This document shows positions 1 to 7,994 of a DNA stretch of 11,188 nt, piece by piece (the stretch's first letter is position 1; every line of letters begins with the position of its first letter). Below the pieces are notes generated by a model, which ran no database searches, had not been told where the DNA came from, and saw only the letters and a program-made list of their open reading frames with translations. Origin of the DNA: an uncultured Lysobacterales bacterium. Its GTDB lineage: Bacteria > Pseudomonadota > Gammaproteobacteria > Xanthomonadales > SZUA-36. Location of the stretch: assembly GCA_937995275.1 (NCBI GenBank), contig CALKKN010000320.1, positions 1-11,188 on the forward strand, in the 5' to 3' direction. Both the position numbers and the translations under genes were made by a program.

Positions 1-1
1 G

Positions 2-190
2 GGCATACACGCGGTTTTCCACTACGTACCGCTGCACGATTCAGTGATGGGTCGGCGTGTCTGCCGGGGCGCCGGTGATTTGAGCCGCACGACCGATCTT
101 GCCGAAAGACTGCTCCGCCTGCCTTTCTGGCTGGGGATGGAAGCCTTGCAGGAGGAGATCGTTCGTGAGATCGCGGCGGGGTTGTCCTAG
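2..190 (+). CDS. wecE: dTDP-4-amino-4,6-dideoxygalactose transaminase, C-terminal fragment (5' end outside window)
   Basis: The frame starting at base 2 is open to a TAG at 188-190 and gives 62 residues. It begins GIHAVFHYVPLHDS and continues with a TTDLAERLLRLP-like stretch. From memory this matches the C-terminus of WecE/RffA (GI-AVFHY-PLH-S ... T--SERLLRLP), a PLP-dependent DegT/DnrJ/EryC1/StrS-family aminotransferase. The family forms dTDP-4-amino-4,6-dideoxygalactose for enterobacterial common antigen or other surface glycans. The catalytic lysine and cofactor-binding region lie upstream and cannot be seen. It points the same way as the membrane protein gene 112 bases downstream, so the two may belong to one surface-polysaccharide locus. 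The family call is firm, but the exact sugar substrate is inferred. A related sugar aminotransferase of the same superfamily remains possible. Confidence 0.75.
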   Translation, partial: GIHAVFHYVPLHDSVMGRRVCRGAGDLSRTTDLAERLLRLPFWLGMEALQEEIVREIAAGLS

Positions 191-252
191 GACATACGAG
201 GCCGGTACTGCCGCCTGCCCAGACGATATGTCAATTCAATAAAACGACGTAC

Positions 253-291
253 CTGACTGGTGTAAACTCCCGGTCAGTTCGCCAAACTGGC
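253..291 (+). other. Overlapping dyads in the leader of the GT-C gene
   Basis: CTGACTGG at 253-260 pairs with CCGGTCAG at 270-277 (8 pairs, one G-U as RNA). GTCAGTT at 273-279 pairs with AACTGGC at 285-291 (7 pairs, one G-U). The two hairpins share 273-277 and so exclude each other. The second ends one base before the AGGGA ribosome-binding site at 292-296. A weak extended -10 candidate (TGGTGTAAA, 258-266) lies inside the first dyad, but I see no convincing -35. The 191-302 gap holds nothing else I can support. The pairing is read directly from the sequence. Any regulatory role, as operator or RNA switch, is inference. Confidence 0.3.
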
Positions 292-302
292 AGGGATGAG
301 TC

Positions 303-2369
303 ATGAAATGGACTGAAGTACTGGAGCAAAGGAAGGCCCTCCTCGTCGGTGGCGTCGCACTCATCTGTCTGGTGGCACTGCTGGTCACCGCCCGCCGATT
401 CAATATCACTCTCGACGTCTATTGGCACATCCGGACGGGTATGGACTGGCTTTTCAACGGGCTGAGTCCCTGGCAGGACCATTACAGTTTCACGTTCTTC
501 GGCGAGCCCATCAAGAGTCAGGCTTGGATGTTCCAGGCACTTGTGGGCTGGCTGGTTTCACAGTTTGGCGTGGAAACCGGGCTGGAGATACTCCGAATCA
601 CCTGCTTCGCGGCCGTGTTCGGCCTGGTTTTCCTGTTTCTAAAAATGTTGAAAAGCCCCGCGCTGGTCTATTTGCTCGTTCTACCGGTGCTCGTTCTTTT
701 ACTGCAGTACAGACCCGTCGCGCGGCCCGAAATTATCAGTTACAGCCTGATTGTCGTGTCCGTGATGCTGTATTACCGCGCCCGGTTGCAGATGTCGGTT
801 TCAACGATGTGGCCTATTGTTCTTCTGGTCTGGGCTTGGAGTAATTATCATTCCGCGATATTCGCCTACGTGATCTTTTTCGGGCTCTTCGTCGATACAG
901 CCGTTCGATACCTGCGGGAGCGGGTGGCCATCGGCTGGTGGCTTCAATGGCTGGGCTGGGGATTGTCCTTGCTCGCCGTTGGAACCCTGAAACCAGGATT
1001 CGGCATCCCCGTCCTTGGGCTATTGGTTTCGTCTCCCGATTCCTTTTCTCCCGAATGGAAGGACTTGATACTCGAATATACCTCACTCGGGACCAGGCTG
1101 GCGGGCACCAATTTCATTTTCGCTCTGGGAATCTACGCCACTGGGCTGCTGGCGGCCGTGACTATTGCATTGGCATTCGCTAGTCGTTACTTCGGCATGG
1201 CTGTTGTCTGCATCTTGCTGATTTACTTTGCGATTGATATGTCGCGTCTGGTTACACCAAACGGCGTTGCGATACTTTGCTTCTTTGCATGGATGATCAA
1301 ACGAGCAAACTCGACCAAGCTTGTCCAGTACCTTCCTTCCTGGTCCATGGCGCTTATCTTGGTTGCCGCTTTGGGTGGTTTTGGACTGAGCATGTACTCT
1401 GTCGTGCTGCTGGCACGGCAATTCATGGCGGATAACCGCACCTTTACTACCGGTTTTCCGATAGACGTGACGGACTACATGATCGAAAACGGTATATCCG
1501 GCCGTATCTTCAACGAGCATGAACATGGTGGCTATCTGATTTACCGTCTCGCGCCCGACAGCAAGGTATACATCGATGGCAGGACCAATATTCTCTACCC
1601 TCCAGAGCATGCTCGACATTTTGTTGACGCAAAATTCGACCCGGGTGTTCTGGCGCGCGAAATCGAAAAGTACGACATTGACCTCGCATTGCTGAATAAC
1701 TCCAAGCGCACTTTCACCGTGGCCTATGACACCAACGTCCTGAAGCTCGACTATGTGGGTTTCGAACATTCCCTTTTCCGTAAAGACGACCCCAATTTCC
1801 CGGTTCTCGGCATGTTGCTCGCGCGTCCCGCTTGCTGGAATGTCGACTACCTCCCCGACGTGTTGACGGAGCGGGACAGGGCTCTTCAAATCCTTCCGCA
1901 ACGATCCTTGGCAATTGAGTATTTTAAGTTGCTTGTCCATTACGCGACGGCCGCAGATCAGGCGGCGTTTCTGGCAGAAGCCGAGGGTGTAGACCAGTGG
2001 AACGATCAAATGCTCAGATTTGCAGGCTACCGGGCACTGGAGCGGGGACTGGATGATAAGGCCTGGGAACTCTTTGCGCGGCTTAGGGGACCTGAATTTG
2101 CAGATTTTCTGGCTGTTGCTGTCTCCAGAGCCGCGCAAGGCGACTGGGGGGCGGCCGAGTCGGTGCTGGACAATCTGACCAGTAAGAAGTGGGCCAAGGT
2201 GAAGCAATTCGAGCTGGGAATCCTGTACCGGCTCCTGGATCAGATTCGCCGAAATGCCGGTCTTCAGTTGTTTGACGAGGCCTACCTCGAGGGGTTAGCC
2301 GGGCAGTTTCCGGATACACCCGATTCAGACGTCATGCCGAGCGTTGACTCCTTCTGCCTGACTAACTAA
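303..2369 (+). CDS. Polytopic membrane protein, GT-C glycosyltransferase (family 39)-like
   Basis: This 688-residue protein has about ten hydrophobic segments between residues 12 and 370, followed by a soluble C-terminal domain of about 315 residues. After the first membrane segment it carries LDVYWHIRTG (37-46), an acidic loop motif typical of GT-C lipid-linked-sugar transferases and their relatives. RPE follows at 141-143. FNEHEHGGYLIYRL (403-416) and KVYIDGRTN (421-429) are motifs I associate with a widespread uncharacterised group of family-39-like membrane proteins. The C-terminal 130 residues are helical, with TPR-like AWELFARL and WGAAESVLDNL stretches. The ATG at 303 has AGGGA six bases upstream. 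The gene is visibly less GC-rich than the pilus block, as is common for horizontally exchanged surface-glycan genes. It follows a WecE-type gene, so a role in transferring a lipid-linked sugar to a surface polymer is plausible. Donor, acceptor and any link to pilin glycosylation are unknown. The stop overlaps the convergent coaE stop. Confidence 0.75.
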   Translation: MKWTEVLEQRKALLVGGVALICLVALLVTARRFNITLDVYWHIRTGMDWLFNGLSPWQDHYSFTFFGEPIKSQAWMFQALVGWLVSQFGVETGLEILRITCFAAVFGLVFLFLKMLKSPALVYLLVLPVLVLLLQYRPVARPEIISYSLIVVSVMLYYRARLQMSVSTMWPIVLLVWAWSNYHSAIFAYVIFFGLFVDTAVRYLRERVAIGWWLQWLGWGLSLLAVGTLKPGFGIPVLGLLVSSPDSFSPEWKDLILEYTSLGTRLAGTNFIFALGIYATGLLAAVTIALAFASRYFGMAVVCILLIYFAIDMSRLVTPNGVAILCFFAWMIKRANSTKLVQYLPSWSMALILVAALGGFGLSMYSVVLLARQFMADNRTFTTGFPIDVTDYMIENGISGRIFNEHEHGGYLIYRLAPDSKVYIDGRTNILYPPEHARHFVDAKFDPGVLAREIEKYDIDLALLNNSKRTFTVAYDTNVLKLDYVGFEHSLFRKDDPNFPVLGMLLARPACWNVDYLPDVLTERDRALQILPQRSLAIEYFKLLVHYATAADQAAFLAEAEGVDQWNDQMLRFAGYRALERGLDDKAWELFARLRGPEFADFLAVAVSRAAQGDWGAAESVLDNLTSKKWAKVKQFELGILYRLLDQIRRNAGLQLFDEAYLEGLAGQFPDTPDSDVMPSVDSFCLTN

Positions 2370-2989
2370 CCGGCAGGTTGCGCCAGGGCCGAATATTGCC
2401 GGTGCAGTTCGCGCACCTGTGCGGCCAGCTGATCCATTGATCCCTCATTCCGGATCACGTCATCGGCCAGGGCCAGGCGTTCGCTTCGGCTGGCCTGGCT
2501 TGCCAGAATTGCCCGGGCCAGTTCCCGGCTGGCCCCGTCGCGCGCCATGACCCGCGCGATCTGGGTGTGTGCGTCGGCGTCGACCACCAGGACCCGGTCA
2601 ATCCAGCCGTAGGCGGACGATTCGGTATACAGGGGAATGACGACGATGCAATAGGTCGCATCCAGCGCCGTGATGCGGCGCAGGACTTCACCACCGATCA
2701 GTGGGTGCAGTATCGATTCCAGGCGCTTCCTGGCCTCCGGGTCCGCAAATATGACCGACCGCATTCTGCGCCGGTCAAGCCCGCCCTCGCCGTCCAGACA
2801 CTCCCGCCCGAATGCATCCACGATTGCCTCGAGGGCCGGCTTGCCGGCCTCGACCAATTCGCGGGAAATCCGGTCCGTGTCGACAACGGGCACGCCCAGC
2901 GCCTCGAACAGGCCGGACACGGTGGACTTGCCGGAGGCGATGCCGCCGGTCAGAACGACCGTGAAGATATCGGGCTTCTGCTGGGTCAT
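2366..2989 (-). CDS. coaE: Dephospho-CoA kinase
   Basis: CoaE phosphorylates the 3'-hydroxyl of dephospho-CoA with ATP, the last step of coenzyme A synthesis, in the cytoplasm. The 207-residue length is normal. The P-loop is GGIASGKST at residues 15-23, followed by VVDTDRISRELVE (35-47), where the aspartates fit the substrate/metal site. The family HP motif is at 95-96 (ILHPLI), VVIPL at 116-120, and the C-terminal ADDVIRNEG signature at 175-183. The start has a close GGAGG three bases before the ATG. The gene lies 53 bases after pilD in the same direction, the pilD-coaE linkage common in gammaproteobacteria, and is probably cotranscribed with pilBCD. Its TAG (2366-2368) is embedded in the end of the convergent membrane protein gene. 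No zapD or yacG homologue follows, although these often do. Confidence 0.97.
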   Translation of the reverse strand: MTQQKPDIFTVVLTGGIASGKSTVSGLFEALGVPVVDTDRISRELVEAGKPALEAIVDAFGRECLDGEGGLDRRRMRSVIFADPEARKRLESILHPLIGGEVLRRITALDATYCIVVIPLYTESSAYGWIDRVLVVDADAHTQIARVMARDGASRELARAILASQASRSERLALADDVIRNEGSMDQLAAQVRELHRQYSALAQPAG

Positions 2990-3042
2990 GTTCCTCCGCC
3001 CGTCACCGCTATTGTGGCTGAGTGCCCGACGAAGGGCTCACC

Positions 3043-3909
3043 TCAACCGAAGGCCCCCGATCCCATGTAGAAATCGATGATGTCCTGGCCCCAGATCAGG
3101 GCGATCCATCCTGCGGCAGCGATGAAGGGGCCGAACGGCATGGGCTTGTCGCGCTTGAGCCTGCCGCTGCCGATCAGCGCCAGGCCAACGACGGCGCCGA
3201 CTATCGAGGAGAACATCACGACCAGCGGCAGCATCTGCCAGCCCAGCCAGGCCCCCAGCGCGGCCAGCAGCTTGAAGTCACCGTAACCCATACCCTCCTT
3301 GCCGGTCACCAGGCGGAACAGGTGGTAGATGGACCAGAGCACCAGGTAACCTGCTATGGCACCTGTCACGCTGGAAGCCAGGTCGGCAAAAACGGACCAG
3401 AAACTCAGCACGATGCCGGCCCACAGCAGCGGCATCGTCAGGTTGTCGGGCAGCAACTGGTGGTCGACGTCGATCCCGGCCATGACGACCAGGGCGGACG
3501 TCAGGAACAGGGCGGCCGCACCCTGAAACGTGGGGCCGAAATGCCAGATCGTGACCAGAAACAGAAATGCGGTGGCGAATTCGACAATCGGATAGCGGGG
3601 CGAAATGCGGCTCCCGCAGTTCGAACACTTGCCGGCCAGTACGACGTAGCTCAATAGCGGGATATTCTCCCAGGCTCGGATGCCGTGGCCGCAATGCGGG
3701 CATCTCGAACGGCTCAGGACGATTCCGGGCGGCCGTGCGTCCGGCTCGGGGTCGAGTTCCAGCAGTTCGCGGCACTGGCAGCGCCAGTCGTATTCGAGCA
3801 GCGCCGGCAGGCGCAGGATCAGAACATTGAGGAAACTGCCGATGATCGTCCCCAGAAGGAACACCCCCGCATAGAGCAGAGGTGCCGATTCGAGCACGGC
3901 ATCAATCAT
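3043..3909 (-). CDS. pilD: Type IV prepilin peptidase / N-methyltransferase
   Basis: PilD is an inner-membrane aspartic protease. It removes the prepilin leader after glycine and methylates the new N-terminal phenylalanine. The 288-residue protein starts with a membrane segment (about 12-33) containing GSFLNVLILRLP, the A24 N-terminal hallmark. A cytoplasmic loop carries two CxxC pairs, C70/C73 and C95/C98, the zinc tetrad of the bifunctional gammaproteobacterial enzymes. The catalytic aspartates fit D147 (GIDVDHQLLPD) and D211 (GYGDFKLLAALGAW). About seven further hydrophobic segments follow to residue 275. It begins 20 bases after the pilC stop. The ATG has only a weak upstream ribosome site, so translation is probably coupled to pilC. 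Its substrate in this window is PilA. In relatives it also processes minor pilins and type II secretion pseudopilins. Confidence 0.97.
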   Translation of the reverse strand: MIDAVLESAPLLYAGVFLLGTIIGSFLNVLILRLPALLEYDWRCQCRELLELDPEPDARPPGIVLSRSRCPHCGHGIRAWENIPLLSYVVLAGKCSNCGSRISPRYPIVEFATAFLFLVTIWHFGPTFQGAAALFLTSALVVMAGIDVDHQLLPDNLTMPLLWAGIVLSFWSVFADLASSVTGAIAGYLVLWSIYHLFRLVTGKEGMGYGDFKLLAALGAWLGWQMLPLVVMFSSIVGAVVGLALIGSGRLKRDKPMPFGPFIAAAGWIALIWGQDIIDFYMGSGAFG

Positions 3910-3929
3910 GTCGCCGGAAGATCAAGCGG

Positions 3930-5153
3930 TCAGATGACCGCAGCCATCTTGAAGATGGGCAGGTACATGGCGATGACCATCGTGCCGACGACAACGCCGA
4001 CGAAGACGATGATCAACGGTTCCAGCAGGCTGCTGAGGGCGTCGACCGCGTTGTTCACTTCCTCCTCGTAGGCCTCGGCCACCTTCACCAGCATTTCGTC
4101 CAGCGAGCCCGCTTCTTCGCCGATGGCAGCCATCTGGATGACCATGTTGGGGAAGAGGCCAACCTGCTGCATGGCCAGCTGCAACTGGTGCCCGACCGCG
4201 ACGTCGGTGCGGATCCGCTCGGCCGCATCGTCGTACACCCGGTTGCCGGTGGCGCCGGACACGATCCTCAGCGCGTCGACCAGCGGCACGCCGGCCGCGA
4301 AGGTGATGGCCAGCGTACGGCAGAAGCGCGCGATTGCGGCCTGTTCGAGGATCGACCCCACGATGGGCAGTCTCAGCAGGGTCCGGTCGATCAGGTGCGC
4401 GAACCGGGTGGACCGCTTCTTGATCATGATCAGCACGATGATCGCGGCCACGGTTCCCAGGATCATCCAGATGCCGTAATCCTGCATGAAGTGCGACGCG
4501 TTCACCACCATCTTGGTGAACGCGGGAAGTTCGGCGCCGAAACTGATGAAAATCGCCTCGAACTGCGGGATTACGTAGATCAGAAGGATAGCCGAAACGA
4601 TTACGGCCACCGCGACGACCGCTGCGGGATAGTAGAGCGCCTTACGAATCTTGCCCTTGATGCTCTCGATGCGTTCCTTGTGGGTCGCGACGTTGTCCAG
4701 GATCGTATCGAGCACGCCGGCGCTCTCGCCGGCCTTGACGAGGTTGACGTACAGTTCGTCGAACTGGACGGGAAATTCGGCCAGCGCCTCGTGCAGCGAA
4801 CTGCCCGATTCAATCTCGGCCCGGATCTTGTCGACCACGGTCTGCATGCGCGGATTGCGCAGGCCGCCCGAGATGATCTGCAGGGACATGACCAGCGGCA
4901 CGCCGGACTTGAGCATCGTGGCCAGTTGCCGGCTGAATACGGCGATGTCCTTCGCGGAGATGCGGCTGCCGGCGCCGCCGAACAGCGGCTTGGGTTTCCG
5001 TTTTACGCTGATCGGGTTGATGCCCTGGCGCCGCAGTTCGGCGCGCACGAGGTTCGGGTTCGCCGCGACCTGCTGCCCTTTCAGCTTGGTGCCGCGCTTG
5101 TCCCTGCCCTGCCAGAGGAATACGGTCGGTTCTGCCGTTCTCGTCGTAGCCAT
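3930..5153 (-). CDS. pilC: Type IV pilus inner-membrane platform protein
   Basis: PilC is the inner-membrane platform on which the PilB and PilT motors act to add or remove pilin subunits. At 407 residues it has the usual length. It contains two T2SSF/GspF domains of about 120 residues: one from about 73 (FSRQLATMLKSGVPLVMSL) into a membrane segment at 175-196, the second from about 275 (ARFCRTLAITFAAGVPLVDAL) into a segment at 378-398. A further membrane segment lies at 227-245. FDELYVNLVKAGESAG (131-146) and the parallel MAAIGEEAGSLDEML (341-355) are the duplicated family signature. The start lies three bases after the pilB stop, and the AAGGA ribosome site sits within the last codons of pilB, so the two genes are tightly coupled. 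It is followed by pilD after 20 bases. Confidence 0.97.
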   Translation of the reverse strand: MATTRTAEPTVFLWQGRDKRGTKLKGQQVAANPNLVRAELRRQGINPISVKRKPKPLFGGAGSRISAKDIAVFSRQLATMLKSGVPLVMSLQIISGGLRNPRMQTVVDKIRAEIESGSSLHEALAEFPVQFDELYVNLVKAGESAGVLDTILDNVATHKERIESIKGKIRKALYYPAAVVAVAVIVSAILLIYVIPQFEAIFISFGAELPAFTKMVVNASHFMQDYGIWMILGTVAAIIVLIMIKKRSTRFAHLIDRTLLRLPIVGSILEQAAIARFCRTLAITFAAGVPLVDALRIVSGATGNRVYDDAAERIRTDVAVGHQLQLAMQQVGLFPNMVIQMAAIGEEAGSLDEMLVKVAEAYEEEVNNAVDALSSLLEPLIIVFVGVVVGTMVIAMYLPIFKMAAVI

Positions 5154-5156
5154 AAC

Positions 5157-6878
<1,722 letters not shown>

Positions 6879-6905
6879 CAGCGGGTCGCTCCGTTTCCCA
6901 CGGCG

Positions 6906-6936
6906 ATTATACCTGTTTATGACTTAGGGTATGCAA
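6906..6936 (-). promoter_or_regulatory. Predicted sigma-70-type promoter of pilBCD-coaE
   Basis: On the minus strand a perfect TATAAT lies at 6911-6906. TTGCAT at 6936-6931 is a possible -35 with a longish 19-base spacer. Transcription would begin near 6899, giving a leader of about 20 bases before the pilB ATG at 6878, with room for the GGAG at 6892-6889. I see no sigma-54 -24/-12 site here, which suggests pilB is expressed independently of PilR. The -10 is strong, the -35 less certain. Confidence 0.6.
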
Positions 6937-7124
6937 GCCCCTGTAGCCTATGGATAAATTCCTTTTCCTGACAAGCTGGAAATCCCAGCTGGCGCGTGGG
7001 CCTGCTCGCGGGTCGCTACGGACGTATATGCGCTTCCCTCACCGCCGTGAGTACAACTCTGCCAGAGAAATGGCCCGCTGCAAAGTCCGGACACCCAGAC
7101 ACACCGTCAGTTTCCGGCGCAACA
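6937..7124. other. Intergenic DNA between the pilB promoter and the pilA terminator; no gene seen
   Basis: The gap between pilA and pilB is 320 bases. Apart from the pilB promoter, the pilA terminator and the dyad after the pilA stop, I see no tRNA, small gene with a convincing ribosome site, or repeat. A six-base inverted repeat, AGCTGG/CCAGCT (6974-6979 and 6985-6990), has no T-tract and looks incidental. Confidence 0.5.
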
Positions 7125-7160
7125 TAGAAAAAAGGCCCCCACACATGACGGGGGGCCTTT
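7125..7160 (-). terminator. Rho-independent terminator of pilA
   Basis: AAAGGCCCCC (7131-7140) and GGGGGCCTTT (7151-7160) form a perfect ten-pair stem with a ten-base loop. On the minus strand the GC-rich arm runs directly into TTTTTTCT, the classic intrinsic terminator form. It lies 38 bases after the pilA stop. It should end most pilin transcripts before pilB, leaving pilA as a highly expressed single-gene unit. Confidence 0.92.
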
Positions 7161-7168
7161 CTACTTCG

Positions 7169-7185
7169 GTAACGAATTTCGTTAC
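7169..7185. repeat. Perfect dyad between the pilA stop and its terminator
   Basis: GTAACGAA, a single central T, then TTCGTTAC make a 17-base perfect inverted repeat, 13 bases after the pilA stop and eight before the terminator stem. The near-absent loop favours a protein-binding dyad or a partially opened hairpin over a terminator. Its function is unknown. Confidence 0.5.
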
Positions 7186-7198
7186 GACAATCGCCGGA

Positions 7199-7642
7199 TC
7201 AGTTACGGCAGGTGGACGGCACGTGCTGGGGTGCCCCGGCAGTTCGGACGCAGTCCCAAGTATAACGCCCAGTGTTTGTCGCGTAGGTCGAGTCAAGCCG
7301 CATGACCACGGGTGTTTCCGCTCCGGTATTTTGCGTCGTAATGAGGATATTAATCGTCTGGCAGTCACCTCCGCCAATAAGAACATTTTCAACGTAGACG
7401 GTATTGACGAACTGGTAACCCATGTTGGCGTTGGTGGGGTCGATCTCCGGATCCGACTGGCAGGTCTCGGCCGCGGCCAGCTTGGCGGAGGCGGCGACAC
7501 TCAGGCCTTCAGCGACCTTCGAGCGGATCGTGTAGTCCTGGTAGGCCGGAATGGCCAGTGCCAGCAGAATGGCGATGATCGCGACGACGATCATCAGTTC
7601 GATCAGGGTAAAACCCTTTGAAACGCGTTTCATGTTGTTCAC
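7199..7642 (-). CDS. pilA: Type IVa major pilin (prepilin)
   Basis: PilA is the structural subunit of the pilus fibre. The signature is SKG followed by [20 protein letters not shown]: cleavage after Gly, Phe1 for N-methylation by PilD, Glu5 for subunit docking, and Pro22. I chose the GTG at 7642 because AGGAGG lies eight bases upstream. It gives a ten-residue leader ([10 protein letters not shown]) and a 137-residue mature pilin. The ATG at 7633 (leader MKRVSKG) is the alternative. The frame is open further up to 7801, but that start lies upstream of the sigma-54 promoter and cannot be on the pilA transcript. The mature protein has four cysteines. C121 and C135 fit the C-terminal D-region disulfide loop of P. 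aeruginosa-like pilins, and C51/C84 may form a second bond. pilA is transcribed alone, between a sigma-54 promoter and a strong terminator. Confidence 0.95.
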   Translation of the reverse strand: MNNMKRVSKGFTLIELMIVVAIIAILLALAIPAYQDYTIRSKVAEGLSVAASAKLAAAETCQSDPEIDPTNANMGYQFVNTVYVENVLIGGGDCQTINILITTQNTGAETPVVMRLDSTYATNTGRYTWDCVRTAGAPQHVPSTCRN

Positions 7643-7656
7643 AACAACTTCCTCCT
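7634..7656 (-). promoter_or_regulatory. pilA ribosome-binding site and start-codon hairpin
   Basis: On the minus strand AGGAGG (7656-7651) is followed after AA by GTTGTT-GTG-AACAAC (7648-7634), a perfect six-pair hairpin whose three-base loop is the in-frame GTG. The ATG at 7633 follows immediately. Unfolded, the ribosome site is eight bases from the GTG and 17 from the ATG. Folded, the hairpin would bring the ribosome site close to the ATG. The element therefore decides which start is used. Confidence 0.6.
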
Positions 7657-7725
7657 TAAGGTGAATTTGGCGGCTCATGACACCGCCACTTGGCTTCCCT
7701 GCGAACCGGGACTCCGAACTAACCA

Positions 7726-7741
7726 TGCAATCGTTGTGCCA
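7726..7741 (-). promoter_or_regulatory. Sigma-54 (RpoN) -24/-12 promoter of pilA
   Basis: The minus strand reads TGGCACAACGATTGCA, matching the TGGCAC-N5-TTGCA consensus, with exactly ten bases between the invariant GG and GC. The predicted start of transcription is near 7715, giving a leader of about 73 bases before the GTG at 7642. PilR, a sigma-54 activator encoded directly upstream, is the expected regulator, as in Pseudomonas. Confidence 0.9.
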
Positions 7742-7813
7742 AGATAACAAATGTTTCTCAATCAATGCAATGGAAAAATCTTCCGCTGCAAAACCAGACA
7801 CTTCAGCGCAAAT

Positions 7814-7840
7814 ATTGTCACATTGTTACAAATTGTGTCA
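7814..7840. promoter_or_regulatory. Candidate PilR enhancer sites
   Basis: Three tandem repeats on the plus strand, ATTGTCA (7814), ATTGTTA (7822) and ATTGTGTCA (7832), are spaced 8 and 10 bases apart. They lie about 99-125 bases upstream of the predicted pilA start. P. aeruginosa PilR binds TGTC-containing tandem sites at a similar distance; two TGTC cores are present here, with another at 7794-7797 on the minus strand (GACA on plus). The repeats are seen directly. Their identity as PilR sites is inference from position and from the known Pseudomonas promoter. Confidence 0.45.
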
Positions 7841-7855
7841 GGTGTTCGCCGGCAT

Positions 7856-7994
7856 TGTAGGAGCGACGCGCGACGGCATTCAACGCGCGCTTCTTTCGGC
7901 TACGCCGAAAACCGCACCCGCTTCATTGCCTGCGCTTCAGCCGCGACTGGTTTGACAGCCGCGTGGGGCTATCGGGGCTAAAGCCCCTCCTGCA
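7856..7994. repeat. Inverted REP-like palindrome cluster between pilR and the pilA promoter
   Basis: TGTAGGAG at 7856-7863 (+) and TGCAGGAG at 7994-7987 (-) bound 139 bases in inverted orientation. The right element has the stem GGGGCT/AGCCCC (7974-7979, 7982-7987), read on minus as a GGGGCTTTAGCCCC hairpin followed by CGA, starting immediately after the pilR stop. The left element has CGCGCG arms (7867-7872, 7884-7889). Between them lie a perfect hairpin TTTCGGC-TAC-GCCGAAA (7894-7910) and a direct repeat CAGCCGCG (7938-7945, 7956-7963). The TGTAGGAGC-plus-hairpin design resembles REP elements of Pseudomonas and Xanthomonas. There is no T-tract, so it is not a standard terminator. It may stabilise the pilSR transcript end. 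Confidence 0.6.

Noticed and set aside
1083..2207. A 374-codon minus-strand frame within the GT-C gene
   Set aside because: It has no membrane segments or known motif and no convincing ribosome site. The plus-strand protein has clear membrane topology and motifs.
2990..3042. Imperfect hairpin in the pilD-coaE gap (GAGCCC / GGGCACTC on minus)
   Set aside because: The stem has a bulge and no T-tract, so it is neither a terminator nor a recognisable riboswitch. The genes are probably cotranscribed.
6950..7621. A plus-strand frame running from the pilA-pilB gap through pilA
   Set aside because: It crosses the terminator and the antisense of pilA, is Arg/His-rich, and has no ribosome site.
7643..7801. 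N-terminal extension of PilA from an ATG at 7801
   Set aside because: This ATG lies upstream of the sigma-54 promoter (7726-7741), so it would not be on the pilA transcript, and prepilin leaders of this class are short.
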